A DNA stretch of 64,000 nt, from assembly GCA_964645765.1 (NCBI GenBank), contig CAZYBE010000010.1:1-64000 (forward strand). Direction: 5' to 3'. Every line of letters begins with the position of its first letter. The first letter of the stretch is position 1. Origin of the DNA: CAZGMN01 sp964645765. Its GTDB lineage: Bacteria > Acidobacteriota > Aminicenantia > Aminicenantales > Aminicenantaceae. Of the stretch, positions 34,981-43,688 are shown in pieces. Both the position numbers and the translations under genes were made by a program. Below the pieces are notes generated by a model. The model searched no databases and had not been told where the DNA came from. It was given only the letters and a program-made list of their open reading frames with translations.

Positions 34981-35888
34981 TCCATCTTCCTCCCTGTCAG
35001 CGAGACAAAGACATCATCAAGCGTGGCATCGCTGACCCTCAATCCCTTGAGCTCAAGGGATTTTTCAGAGCAGACAGCGAGGATTCGGGATAAAACCTGC
35101 TGAGGGTTCTTGGTATAGATGACATACTCGCCATTCCGTTCTTCAATTTTTTTGACCTTTTCATTCTTCAGAAAAAGCCCTGGATCAATTCTCTCTTCGA
35201 GCTTGAATTCAATCTTCTTGTCAGCATCGAGCAAGCGGATGAGCTCTTTTGGCTTGTCTAGAGCAATGATTTTGCCTTTGTCGATGATGGCCACCCTGTC
35301 ACAGAGCGTCTCTGCTTCCTCCATGTAATGGGTCGTCAGGACAACTGTCTTACCTTTTTTTTGGCTGTCCTCGATAACCGCCCACATGTCCCTTCGGGCA
35401 TTAGGGTCCATCCCTGTCGTCGGCTCATCAAGAAAGAGAATCTTGGGGTCGTTGACAAAAGCCAGGGCCACCGAGAGCCTCTGATGCTCGCCTCCAGAGA
35501 GATTTTTGACAAACTGCTTCTTCTTTTCGTTAAGTGAAAAAATCTCAAGCAGCTTTTTTATATCTGCTGTTTTTTTATAAAGGCTTGAAAATAGATTTAT
35601 GGCTTCCTCTACCTTGAGTGATTGAAAGATGGCCGTCTTTTGAAGCTGGACACCCATGATCTCCTTGAGCTCTTTTCTCCCTTCCTCAGGGTCAAACCCA
35701 TCCACCCGGACATATCCCTCATCCTTTTTCCTGAACCCTTCCATGATTTCGATGGTTGTTGTCTTCCCGGCTCCATTAGGGCCGACGATACCGAAAATTT
35801 CCGCTTCCTCAATCGCGAAGGATATACCCTTGACAGCTTCCACCTCTCTATATCTTTTCTTCAGGTTTTCAACGGTGATGATGGCCAT
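34977..35888 (-). CDS. ABC transporter ATP-binding protein (drug/lipid exporter type)
   Basis: A 303-residue ATPase: Walker A GPNGAGKTT, Q-loop GVQLQKTA, signature LSGGEHQR, Walker B ILFLDEP and H-loop LTTHYMEEAE, followed by a C-terminal extension of about 80 residues (DUF4162-like) ending in LTGRKME. ATG 35888 is preferred to an upstream TTG. It forms a pair with the overlapping permease; the substrate is unknown. Confidence 0.92.
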   Translation of the reverse strand: MAIITVENLKKRYREVEAVKGISFAIEEAEIFGIVGPNGAGKTTTIEIMEGFRKKDEGYVRVDGFDPEEGRKELKEIMGVQLQKTAIFQSLKVEEAINLFSSLYKKTADIKKLLEIFSLNEKKKQFVKNLSGGEHQRLSVALAFVNDPKILFLDEPTTGMDPNARRDMWAVIEDSQKKGKTVVLTTHYMEEAETLCDRVAIIDKGKIIALDKPKELIRLLDADKKIEFKLEERIDPGLFLKNEKVKKIEERNGEYVIYTKNPQQVLSRILAVCSEKSLELKGLRVSDATLDDVFVSLTGRKME

Positions 35889-36045
35889 CTCGTTTAACCT
35901 CGGCAAGGATTTTGAACTTTGACATATCGTCCATTTTAGAATCTCAGATTTTTATCTGAAGGAATAAAGAATGTCAATAAAAAAAGAAGATTGAGTAAGC
36001 ATCTCTATTTCCGTGACGGGGGCGAGGGTTGTGATCGAGGCTTGA

Positions 36046-36861
36046 CTACTTCTTTCTCTTCTTGGAGGCAACAAGAAATTTGCCGCAGTTTTCACAGATA
36101 TAGATGTCGTTGCTTCCTTCTATGGCTGAGCCCATCCTTGTAGCAACATTGATGTTGCAACCCTGGCAGACGCCATCCTCCACCTCAGCCACAGCAAACC
36201 CGTACCTTTCCATCAACCTGTGGAATCTGTCCAGAAGCGCATCATCGAGTTCCTGCCGAATTATGCTGGCCTGCTTTTCCAGCACCTTCAACTGCTTCTT
36301 ATTCGCCTTCCTCTTCTTGATCTCTATGGCTTGAAGCTTATGGAGGAGGCCGGCTTGGCTGATGATATGGTCCTCCTTGGGCAGACGAAGCTCGACCTCT
36401 GAGAGGGCTTTATACAACTCGGCCTTATCCTTGGCTTCGAAAACTCTCTGCCTGAATCCCGGCTGCCTCAGGAACTGAGCCAGGCCGGCGAAGAGATGGT
36501 TGAAAAGCCCGGGAAGGGATGGATTCCAGACAACAAGGATGATGAGATGAACTTTTTTATTGTCTATGGCATCAAAGTGAATCCCCTTGTCGGATTTTCC
36601 GACAGCAATGGCTATTTGTCCATCCGTGTCGACACGGGCATGGGGAAGGGCCACTCCGTGCCCGATGGCTGTCGGCTCCAAGCGCTCGCGGTCGATAATC
36701 CGGGTCAGGATGAGCTTTTTGTTGGCAATCAGCTTCTCTTTGAACAAAGCATCAAGGAGTTCCTCCAGGGCTTCAATCTTATTTGTGGCTTTAAGGTCAA
36801 AGATAACTTGGGAAGGTTTGAGATAATCGGAGAAGTGAGATACTTTATGATGATTCCTCAT
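36046..36861 (-). CDS. PTS EIIA (PtsN-type) domain fused to C4 zinc ribbon
   Basis: A 271-residue fusion. Residues 12-155 form a PTS EIIA type-2 domain with the phospho-accepting His74 in GHGVALPHARVD. Residues 160-225 are a charged coiled coil, and 230-262 a C4 zinc ribbon (C232-x2-C235, C256-x2-C259) resembling the zf-RING_7 family, where a coiled coil and ribbon occur alone. No sugar permease is adjacent, so a regulatory PtsN-like role is more likely than sugar uptake. The ribosome site is weak. Confidence 0.85.
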   Translation of the reverse strand: MRNHHKVSHFSDYLKPSQVIFDLKATNKIEALEELLDALFKEKLIANKKLILTRIIDRERLEPTAIGHGVALPHARVDTDGQIAIAVGKSDKGIHFDAIDNKKVHLIILVVWNPSLPGLFNHLFAGLAQFLRQPGFRQRVFEAKDKAELYKALSEVELRLPKEDHIISQAGLLHKLQAIEIKKRKANKKQLKVLEKQASIIRQELDDALLDRFHRLMERYGFAVAEVEDGVCQGCNINVATRMGSAIEGSNDIYICENCGKFLVASKKRKK

Positions 36862-36977
36862 CTTGGTAAAAAATATTTTAACATAAAAAATCCGCTATAG
36901 AAAGAGATAAGAAAAAATTTTTGAGCCCTGCTTTCAAACCAAGATGAGCCAGTCCGAAATCCTGATTCTTTTTCCTC

Positions 36978-37886
36978 TCATTTCCGATGCTTTGACGCCA
37001 AAAAATAAGATTCCTCTATCCCTCTGACACTGACCGCCTGAGTGGCCAGCTCGAGCCCGAACGATGCTGAAGCAAAGGGGTCTTCACCCTCGGCAAGCTT
37101 CGCCGCCGCAGCCGCACAAAAGACATCGCCGCAGCCTGTGGTATCAACCACCTTCTTCGTCTTGGTGGCCTTGATTTTTTTAGATTTTTCTCGGGTTATG
37201 ACCAAAACTCCCTCCTTTCCCAGAGTAACAAACACGGCCTTTGCTCCTGACCTCAATGCCATCCTGGCAAAGCGGGAAATATCGGGTTCTGAAAGAACCT
37301 TATCCGGCTGACCGAGCATTGTCGCCACCTCCTTGGCGTTTGCCTGGACAAAGCTTACTCCTTTAACCCAATCTTTTCGCTCGGCAAGAGTCAGATACTT
37401 TCGCCGGACATTGAGTTCACGGGAAAGAAGGAGGGAGTGAACATCGAGCCAGACGGGACAGGAAGCCGCCTGGACAATTTTTCGCCATTCTGAGAGTTCA
37501 AGGTCAAAGCCAGAATTGACGATCATGATCAGCATTCCAAACTCATTGATTTTTTTGAGCACGCGGCTGGAGTCAAGAGGAGGAACGACAGATTTCAGCA
37601 CCTCAACTCTTTCCCCCCGGCCTGGATAATGGAGATAAACCTGGTTTCCTGGGCCAGGAACGGGGCGGATACCTTCTTTGTGTAGGGTTGTCCAATCACT
37701 GGTCATTCTCTCCAAATCCTTGACAAGCTCCTCTCCCAGGTTGGTGCAGAGGAAGACTTCTTTTCCTAAGCCACAGAGAACAGCGGCCTGGTAAAGCACC
37801 CCTCCCAGACCCTCGAAGGATTGGCCTGAATCAGAGGTGATGAAATCATGGGTTACGGTTCCAATCAAGCCAAAATTTTTGCTCAT
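36978..37886 (-). CDS. PfkB-family carbohydrate kinase
   Basis: A 302-residue ribokinase-fold kinase. The N-terminal FGLIGTVTHDFI and GLGGVLYQAAVLCGLG parts form the substrate side. The anion-hole/catalytic motif DTTGCGDVFCAAAAAKL carries the catalytic Asp, and VTLGKEGVLV lies before it. GGVLYQAA replaces the usual GGxxxN pattern, so the sugar cannot be inferred. It stands alone on the minus strand, 91 bp before the EIIA fusion gene. Confidence 0.88.
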   Translation of the reverse strand: MSKNFGLIGTVTHDFITSDSGQSFEGLGGVLYQAAVLCGLGKEVFLCTNLGEELVKDLERMTSDWTTLHKEGIRPVPGPGNQVYLHYPGRGERVEVLKSVVPPLDSSRVLKKINEFGMLIMIVNSGFDLELSEWRKIVQAASCPVWLDVHSLLLSRELNVRRKYLTLAERKDWVKGVSFVQANAKEVATMLGQPDKVLSEPDISRFARMALRSGAKAVFVTLGKEGVLVITREKSKKIKATKTKKVVDTTGCGDVFCAAAAAKLAEGEDPFASASFGLELATQAVSVRGIEESYFLASKHRK

Positions 37887-38012
37887 CTTTAGCTCTCTTT
37901 ATAGCCTGCTCCAACAAAAATCTCAACTTTTCTAGTGGCTAACTTTTTGAGGCAAAAAGAGCCTTTCCGTCTCTATCCCACCATTTCCAAATTTGAGATG
38001 ATGTATCGCTAT

Positions 38013-38108
38013 TTTCGAGAAAGAGGTTTTGGAAAATAGCCGCAGCGACCATTGAGGATTTAGCCATCGAAGTTCGCTCTTCGAGGCTATTTCCCAAAAC
38101 CTATCTCA
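38013..38108. repeat. Long hairpin repeat, family C
   Basis: Near-complementary arms GAGGTTTTGGAAAATAGCC (left) and GGCTATTTCCCAAAACCTAT (right) enclose about 50 bases holding a second small inverted pair, GAAGTTCGCTCTTC. It lies in the 495-bp gene-free stretch 37887-38381. A partial match (ATAGGTTTTGGGCAACAGCC) is seen near 28173. No gene is visible here. Confidence 0.65.
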
Positions 38109-38140
38109 TCAATGAATCGGCAATGCCAGCTTTCTTGCTA

Positions 38141-38350
38141 TGCTCTTTGAATTTTATTTATGGTATATTATTGAGCCAAGATTTTGAATAAAAATNNNNN
38201 NNNNNNNNNNNNNNNNNNNNNNNNNNNNNNNNNNNNNNNNNNNNNNNNNNNNNNNNNNNNNNNNNNNNNNNNNNNNNNNNNNNNNNNNNNNNNNNTGCTC
38301 TTTGAATTTTATTTATGGTATATTATTGAGCCAAGATTTTGAATAAAAAT
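38141..38350. other. Scaffold gap (100 N) flanked by exact 55-bp duplication
   Basis: The N run is exactly 100 bases (38196-38295). The 55 bases before it (38141-38195) are identical to the 55 after it (38296-38350), beginning TGCTCTTTGAATTTT and ending TTGAATAAAAAT. An unmerged contig overlap explains both facts. No gene is interrupted; the gap is in the leader of the larA-like gene. Confidence 0.9.
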
Positions 38351-38381
38351 CGAGAAGCATAAGACAGAAAGAAAGATAGAA

Positions 38382-39788
38382 TTGAAAGAAACTGTTCTGA
38401 ATTTGGGCCGCGTGAGCTTTCCCTTAAAATTGCCCGACCATACTGACTTTTTTCCTATGGGAAAAGCTCTTCCTCTTTCCAACCCTCAAGGAAAAATCCG
38501 CGAGGCTCTCGAAAACCCGGTCGATTGCCTTCCCCTTCAAAGCCTGGTGCGCCAGAAGCTCAAGCAAAAGCCTGAGACCAGGGCAGTCGTCGTCATCTCA
38601 GACAGCACCCGGCCTGTGCCCTATTCGGGGAAATCCGGAATCCTCTTCCCAATCATCGATGAGATGATGAAGGCTGGGCTCCGACCCTCAAAGATCCGTC
38701 TTCTTGTCGCCAACGGTATGCACCGGCCGGTGAGTCATGAAGAGCTCAGGAAAATGCTCGACCCAAGAGTCTTCAGCCTCAACCTGCAAATCATCAATCA
38801 TGATTCAAGAAACGCTAACGACCTCGCCTCTATCGGCAGGACTGAGCTTGGAGGTGAAATCCTTATCAATCGCCTTTACGTGGAATCCGACCTGAAAATT
38901 CTCACCGGCCTTGTCGAGAGTCATTTCATGACCGGCGCCTCGGGCGGCAGAAAATCCATCTGCCCCGGGCTTCTTTCAGAGAGCTCGACCTATGTCCTTC
39001 ACAGCGGCCCTGTCCTCGCCTCACCTCTTGCGGCAGATTTAGTTCTCGAAGGAAATCCAGTCCATGAGGAAGCGCTGAGAGTAGCAAAAATGGCTGGCTG
39101 CGATTTTATTTTCAACGTCACCCTCGACTCAAACTACAGGTTGACCGGAGTCTTTGCCGGCCACCTCGAATCCGCCCATCTGGCAGCAGTCGAGAAACTG
39201 CGAAGCTATGCGGCAATCCCGGTCGATAGGGAATATGATATTGTTCTCGGTCACACAGGATTTGTTGGAGTCAACCACTACCAGGCTGCCAAAGGCGCTC
39301 TGACCTGTCTGCCTTTGATGAAGAAGAATGGAACCTGCATTCTGGCAGCCTTTCACAGCGACCCCGACCCTGTCGGAGGAGCCAATTACAAGAGGATGAT
39401 AAAGCTTCTTGCAGAAAAAGGCGCAGAAAAATTCATGGCGGCAATTCTCGACCCATCCTGGACTTTTGTCCCTGAGCAGTGGGAGGCTCAGATGTGGGCG
39501 CGGCTCTTCAGTAAAATCTCTCCCAAAAACCTCATCTACTGCTCTCAAGAAATCCCTGAGGAATCTTTCACTTGGATACCTGGAACAGATGCAAGGAAGA
39601 TTGTTCCGGACGCAAAGAGCCTCAAGGAGCTTGTGGAAAAATCCTTGGACTGGGCTGTGAAATCGTTCCGCAGCCGCTCAGGCAAAGAGCCTCAAATCGC
39701 CTTCCTTCCCGACGGTCCCTACGGCATTCCCGTCCCTGGAAGAAGCGAAGGAAGAAAAGACAAAAAAACATCGCTCAATGAATTTTGA
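38382..39788 (+). CDS. LarA-like nickel-pincer racemase/epimerase family protein (DUF2088)
   Basis: A 468-residue protein of the lactate racemase LarA family, which uses a nickel-pincer nucleotide bound to a lysine. Family motifs: VISDSTRPVP, LLVANGMHRPVSHEEL, INHDSRN, GLVESHFMTGASGGRKSICPG (containing the cofactor-binding Lys) and LGHTGFVG. LarB, LarC and LarE, which make the cofactor, are not in the window. The substrate may be another 2-hydroxy acid. The start is TTG with a weak ribosome site just after the scaffold gap, so the N-terminus is unsure. Confidence 0.85.
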   Translation: MKETVLNLGRVSFPLKLPDHTDFFPMGKALPLSNPQGKIREALENPVDCLPLQSLVRQKLKQKPETRAVVVISDSTRPVPYSGKSGILFPIIDEMMKAGLRPSKIRLLVANGMHRPVSHEELRKMLDPRVFSLNLQIINHDSRNANDLASIGRTELGGEILINRLYVESDLKILTGLVESHFMTGASGGRKSICPGLLSESSTYVLHSGPVLASPLAADLVLEGNPVHEEALRVAKMAGCDFIFNVTLDSNYRLTGVFAGHLESAHLAAVEKLRSYAAIPVDREYDIVLGHTGFVGVNHYQAAKGALTCLPLMKKNGTCILAAFHSDPDPVGGANYKRMIKLLAEKGAEKFMAAILDPSWTFVPEQWEAQMWARLFSKISPKNLIYCSQEIPEESFTWIPGTDARKIVPDAKSLKELVEKSLDWAVKSFRSRSGKEPQIAFLPDGPYGIPVPGRSEGRKDKKTSLNEF

Positions 39789-39807
39789 AGCAGTAAGCAG
39801 CACTTGT

Positions 39808-39836
39808 TTGACCTCGACTTCCACCTGTGATATTAA
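39808..39836 (+). promoter_or_regulatory. Possible promoter before the small membrane-protein cluster
   Basis: TTGACC (39808-39813), 17-bp spacer, TATTAA (39831-39836), directly upstream of AAAGGAG and ATG 39854. The predicted start site falls almost at the ribosome site, which is tight. Confidence 0.4.
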
Positions 39837-39853
39837 TCAAAAAGGAGTTAGCA

Positions 39854-40252
39854 ATGGAAACCAAACAAAAAAGCAGAAGTCCCATGGAAAAACTTCTAAT
39901 TTATGGATTGCCCGGTGCTCTGGCTGTTCTTTTAGTCCTGTATGGATCCATTGGCTGGAGTATTGGCTCAGGAGTAAAAAAGATATCGGTCAAAGCCAGT
40001 AGTGAATGTCCGGGTGACAAGATTACTGTACTTATCGCCTTTGTGAGTTCTGAAAAACACAGCTTTCAAGAAAGGAACATTGCAGTTTGGGCCTTGGGCC
40101 AATTAGGAGACAAGAGAGCCTTGCCAGCGCTTGAAAAATATTACACCGGCCAACCCTGTGACCACAGCAAGTATCTTTGCCAACGCGAACTTAAAAAGGC
40201 CATTAAACTCCTTCGGGGCGGCAAGAACCTTACTGCTTGGATTTGGCGTTAG
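39854..40252 (+). CDS. Small membrane protein with HEAT-like repeat
   Basis: A 132-residue protein: a basic N-terminus, one helix (about 14-36, LIYGLPGALAVLLVLYGSIGW) and a HEAT/PBS-type repeat, ERNIAVWALGQLGDKRALPAL, near 80-100. A Cys pair lies in QPCDHSKYLC. ATG 39854 follows AAAGGAG. No function can be given; HEAT repeats usually bind proteins. Confidence 0.7.
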   Translation: METKQKSRSPMEKLLIYGLPGALAVLLVLYGSIGWSIGSGVKKISVKASSECPGDKITVLIAFVSSEKHSFQERNIAVWALGQLGDKRALPALEKYYTGQPCDHSKYLCQRELKKAIKLLRGGKNLTAWIWR

Positions 40253-40388
40253 GTCAAGCAAAAATTGAGGCTTAAAACAAAAAGCCTAAGAATAAAGCAG
40301 ATTTGCCCAGAAAATAGCGTTTTTTATTATTCGAGACTGAGGAAGTCGTCATGAGGATTATCCTTTTATACCCGAGGAGGAGGACAGG

Positions 40389-40697
40389 ATGAAAATTGTA
40401 AGTTACCTAGCGTTTTTTCTCATTTTAATCTTCATTTTCTCAAGCTGTGCGGCCGGGCCGAACGAGCTGGAGAAAACTCCAAGCAAAGAGGGAAAAATCG
40501 CCGGATTCTGGAAGGGACTATGGCATGGTCTTATTTCGCCGATTACATTCATTATCTCCATCTTCAGCAAGAATGTCCGATTCTATGAGGTCCACAACAG
40601 CGGCTTTTGGTACAATTTCGGCTTTGTCCTCGGTGCCGGGCTTTTCTTCAGCGGCGGAATCCTGGGCAAGGGAAGAAGAAGAAAGCGAAAAGACTAA
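40389..40697 (+). CDS. Small lipoprotein with membrane segments
   Basis: A 102-residue protein with a lipoprotein signal (FLILIFIFSSC; Cys near residue 20), then FWKGLWHGLISPITFIISIF and WYNFGFVLGAGLFFSGG, two amphipathic or membrane-spanning segments, and a basic RRRKRK tail. The F-W-K-G-L-W-H-G..P pattern is one I recall from conserved hypothetical proteins. It starts after GAGGAGGACAGG. Its function is unknown. Confidence 0.7.
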   Translation: MKIVSYLAFFLILIFIFSSCAAGPNELEKTPSKEGKIAGFWKGLWHGLISPITFIISIFSKNVRFYEVHNSGFWYNFGFVLGAGLFFSGGILGKGRRRKRKD

Positions 40698-40816
40698 GGT
40701 CGCAAAAATTATCTCAAAGGGCACCAATTCTTCTCTTCTCTAAAAAATTGTGAGATCTATTATTAAAGTAAATATTAGAAATTGGATTTTTTTGGCAAAT
40801 CACAAGGAGGGACAAA

Positions 40817-41662
40817 ATGTTAGAGCGAACAGCATCGAGCGTCTCTGAAATCCTGGCCATGGTTCATAACATTCTTCAGACTTGGGGGGTATCTCAGGCG
40901 GAGGCCAACTTGTATTTCCGTGGCGTCAGCCGGGCGAATCACACCCTTCTGCCGCGCCTCTACCGTGCAGAGAACTCGAGTCTAGAAGAAGAAACACTAT
41001 TCTACCGCTTCCAGGTTCAGGCTTTAAGCCACCTCTCTCAGCGTCCTTTAAACGACTGGGAGTGGTACTTTATCGCTCAGCACTATGGCCTGCCAACACG
41101 TCTCCTTGACTGGACAGAAAACCTCTTCGTCGCCCTTTATTTTGCCCTTTATGATGTCGTTCGCAACAAATCATTCGAGGAGGTTATCTCCAGCCAAACA
41201 ACCCCTCTCCCGGAATCTTCCGAAACTCCAGACAGCCCTGTTATTTGGATTTTGGATGCAGATGACCTTAATGATAAGATAACGGGTCAGGCATGTTGCT
41301 ACATTCCTGATTCCAATCTCACTGTTCAATGGCTGCCTGATAATGTCGAGAAAGGCAACCCGCAGCAAGTCACATATAAAGACAGAATACTGACCAACGA
41401 GAAGCCCCTCGCCCTTTTGCCTCCCCGCACCACAAACCGCATCATCGCTCAGCAAGGCGTCTTCACTATCCACGGTGCTGGAACAGAGCCACTCGAGGGT
41501 TATTATGGTTCCGAAGAGAGCCACAGGCTGGCAAAAATAATCATTTCTCCACATTCCATCGGCAAAATCTGGCGAGATCTGTTCCTGTGCGGCGTTCACC
41601 ACTTTGCAATCTTTCCAGAAATGGACAAGCTCTCAGAATATATCGTCCACATCTTAAGGTAG
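40817..41662 (+). CDS. FRG-domain protein
   Basis: A 281-residue cytoplasmic protein with an FRG domain: YFRGVSRANHTLLPRLYR near 33-50, followed by HYGLPTRLLDWTENLFVALYFALYD near 90-114 and a C-terminal RIIAQQGVFTIHG. FRG domains occur widely in prophages and accessory regions; the activity is not established, though a link to nucleic acids or nucleotides has been suggested. GGAGG precedes the ATG. Three genes for small or membrane proteins follow on the same strand. Confidence 0.85.
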   Translation: MLERTASSVSEILAMVHNILQTWGVSQAEANLYFRGVSRANHTLLPRLYRAENSSLEEETLFYRFQVQALSHLSQRPLNDWEWYFIAQHYGLPTRLLDWTENLFVALYFALYDVVRNKSFEEVISSQTTPLPESSETPDSPVIWILDADDLNDKITGQACCYIPDSNLTVQWLPDNVEKGNPQQVTYKDRILTNEKPLALLPPRTTNRIIAQQGVFTIHGAGTEPLEGYYGSEESHRLAKIIISPHSIGKIWRDLFLCGVHHFAIFPEMDKLSEYIVHILR

Positions 41663-41688
41663 AATATCTCAGAGAATGGGAGGGGTCG

Positions 41689-42180
41689 ATGCCTGAAAAG
41701 CTATTTTTATCGAAATCTCCAAGTGATTCAAAAAATGCCCAAAAAATCTTCTCTTCATCAATAAGGCTCATTGCCATACTGGCCATTGCCGGTCTATGGG
41801 CATGTTACTCGATCTCATTGTATGACCATTATGCCTATACCCAGTCAACCGGCTTAAAAGTCGATTCAATAAAACTAATGAACAAAGCCACAGAAGATTT
41901 TACAAAGCACGAAGCAGAGGTTGACGACCTTTTAACCAGAATCGAAAAAGCGTACGAGTATGAAAAAGCCAGGCCCAAAAACGTGATCACGGCCAAAATG
42001 TGGGAAAAGCTCAAAGACCCTGATAAGAATCTGTTGGGCGGCTTCTTAAAATTTTGGCAGGAGAAAAAAACGCTGAGCAAGACATTCGTTGAAGAAGCAA
42101 AGAAAACTGTCAGCGACGCCTTCGACCAGATCATCGGCTTGGAGAGCGGTAAAATAAAAAAATCTGAAGTCACCATATAA
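41689..42180 (+). CDS. Single-pass membrane protein of unknown function
   Basis: A 163-residue protein with one transmembrane helix (about 26-46, IRLIAILAIAGLWACYSISLY) and a mostly helical, charged outer or inner part (AEVDDLLTRIEKAYEYEKARP). ATG 41689 follows GGGAGGGG, 26 bases after the FRG gene. It is not recognised. Close spacing suggests a shared operon with its neighbours. Confidence 0.65.
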   Translation: MPEKLFLSKSPSDSKNAQKIFSSSIRLIAILAIAGLWACYSISLYDHYAYTQSTGLKVDSIKLMNKATEDFTKHEAEVDDLLTRIEKAYEYEKARPKNVITAKMWEKLKDPDKNLLGGFLKFWQEKKTLSKTFVEEAKKTVSDAFDQIIGLESGKIKKSEVTI

Positions 42181-42212
42181 ACCTGTCTCGGTCGGCGAGA
42201 AAGGAGAGAGTC

Positions 42213-42542
42213 ATGTCTGACTTTAAAAAAATCACTGAAGAGATACTGAAGGAAATAGAGTCTTTAGCTGAAGGGACATTTAAAAAGCATAAAGATAAAG
42301 CTTTCAAAGATGGAAAAGCCTTCCTGGATAAAATTGAAGATGACTTAGAAAGGCTTTCAAATTTACTCGTAAAAGGAGAGCTCACTGCCGAAGAGTTTAA
42401 ATGGCTTGTCCGCAGCAAAAGAGACCTGGCCGAAATGGTGTTGCTAAAGCAGGCAGGTTTGGCGCTGGTCCAGATTGACCAATTCAAAAACAGCATATTG
42501 GATTTGGTTATCGGCCACTTCTTAAAAAGAATCGGGCCTTGA
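42213..42542 (+). CDS. Small alpha-helical protein
   Basis: A 109-residue, highly charged, helical protein without a signal or membrane segment (ITEEILKEIESLAEGTFKKH at the start). AAGGAGAG precedes the ATG. It is not recognised. It lies 32 bases after the single-pass membrane protein gene and is probably expressed with it. Confidence 0.6.
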   Translation: MSDFKKITEEILKEIESLAEGTFKKHKDKAFKDGKAFLDKIEDDLERLSNLLVKGELTAEEFKWLVRSKRDLAEMVLLKQAGLALVQIDQFKNSILDLVIGHFLKRIGP

Positions 42543-42681
42543 ATTCGGCATTTTTTAAAAAGATTACCGATTGCGGGAATAAACCTTTGAATATTTTCAG
42601 AGACGAAATAATTGATTCTTCTTTGGTATCTTATATATACTCTATTCACCGCTAAATAAACGACAGGAAAGGAGGACATCC

Positions 42682-43641
42682 ATGTTTGGTTCCCAAATCC
42701 TTGATGTCGTCATCGGCATTGTTTTCATCTATCTATTGCTGAGCCTGATATGCTCTGCGCTCAATGAATTTGTCTCCAGAATTTTCTCGATGCGCGCCAA
42801 AAACCTTGAGCAGGGCATCCGAAATCTCTTGAACGACCCGGAATTCACAGGATATGCCAAAGATGTCTACAACCATCCCCTGATCAAGAGCCTTGAGCGA
42901 GAGGGAAAGCTGCCTTCCTATATTCCTTCGCGAACCTTTGCTCTTGTCTTGATGGATGTGGTTGGCTGTGCAGAGTCAGGTTCAGGTTCTAAACGATTTA
43001 AAAGTTTCCGGAGCACAGTTGCCAAAATTGCCAACAACAATTTAAAGAAAATGCTTCTTGTCCACATCGACGTGGCAGAAAATAACCTGAATAAACTGGT
43101 CGAGAACATTGGGGAATGGTTTGACAATGCCATGCAGAGGGTTTCTGGCTGGTACAAGCGCAAAGCTCAGCTGATTATACTCTTCCTGGCCCTCGCTCTT
43201 TGCCTGCTTTTCAACGCTGACAGTTTGATGATTGCCAACAGCCTCTCCCATGATGCGGCGATGCGCAATGCCGTCGCCCTGGCAGCCGAGGAATACGTCA
43301 AACAGCCTCCTCCGGCCAAACCTGATGAGAAGCCTGGCGAAGAATCTCTTGCCGCTGAAGACAAAATCCTCTTGATGAGGATTAAACAGGTCCGGGAACA
43401 AATCCAGAAGCTCCAGCTTCCGATTGGCTGGGCGAAGATGTCTGATGACCCCCGCGCAGTTCCCGCAAGCCTTCCCTCCTGGCTGGCAAAAATCCTTGGA
43501 ATTCTGTTCACCACAATCGCTGTTTCGCTGGGTGCTCCTTTCTGGTTCGATGTGCTGAACAAATTTGTCAACCTTCGCTCAGCAGGCGGCCGGCCAGAGA
43601 ATAAAACTAAAAAAGCTGACTCATCTTCAACTCGCGAATAA
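42682..43641 (+). CDS. Conserved membrane protein of unknown function
   Basis: A 319-residue protein. The N-terminal helix ILDVVIGIVFIYLLLSLICS is followed by ALNEFVSRIFSMRAKNLEQGI, a second helix (about 163-185) and a C-terminal SLGAPFWFDVLNKFVNLRSAG after a third helix. I recall this D-V-x-I-G...L-L-S-L-I-C-S and L-G-A-P-F-W-F-D pattern from conserved hypothetical membrane proteins. GAAAGGAGG precedes the ATG. It may form a complex with the three genes upstream; this is inferred from order only. Confidence 0.75.
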   Translation: MFGSQILDVVIGIVFIYLLLSLICSALNEFVSRIFSMRAKNLEQGIRNLLNDPEFTGYAKDVYNHPLIKSLEREGKLPSYIPSRTFALVLMDVVGCAESGSGSKRFKSFRSTVAKIANNNLKKMLLVHIDVAENNLNKLVENIGEWFDNAMQRVSGWYKRKAQLIILFLALALCLLFNADSLMIANSLSHDAAMRNAVALAAEEYVKQPPPAKPDEKPGEESLAAEDKILLMRIKQVREQIQKLQLPIGWAKMSDDPRAVPASLPSWLAKILGILFTTIAVSLGAPFWFDVLNKFVNLRSAGGRPENKTKKADSSSTRE

Positions 43642-43688
43642 GTAATTTCTGCCGATCTTTTTAATCGTTGAATAAAATCAAAAAAGGC

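Noticed and set aside
38196..38295. Gap as the site of a missing gene
   Set aside because: The exact 55-bp duplication on both sides is better explained by an unmerged contig overlap.
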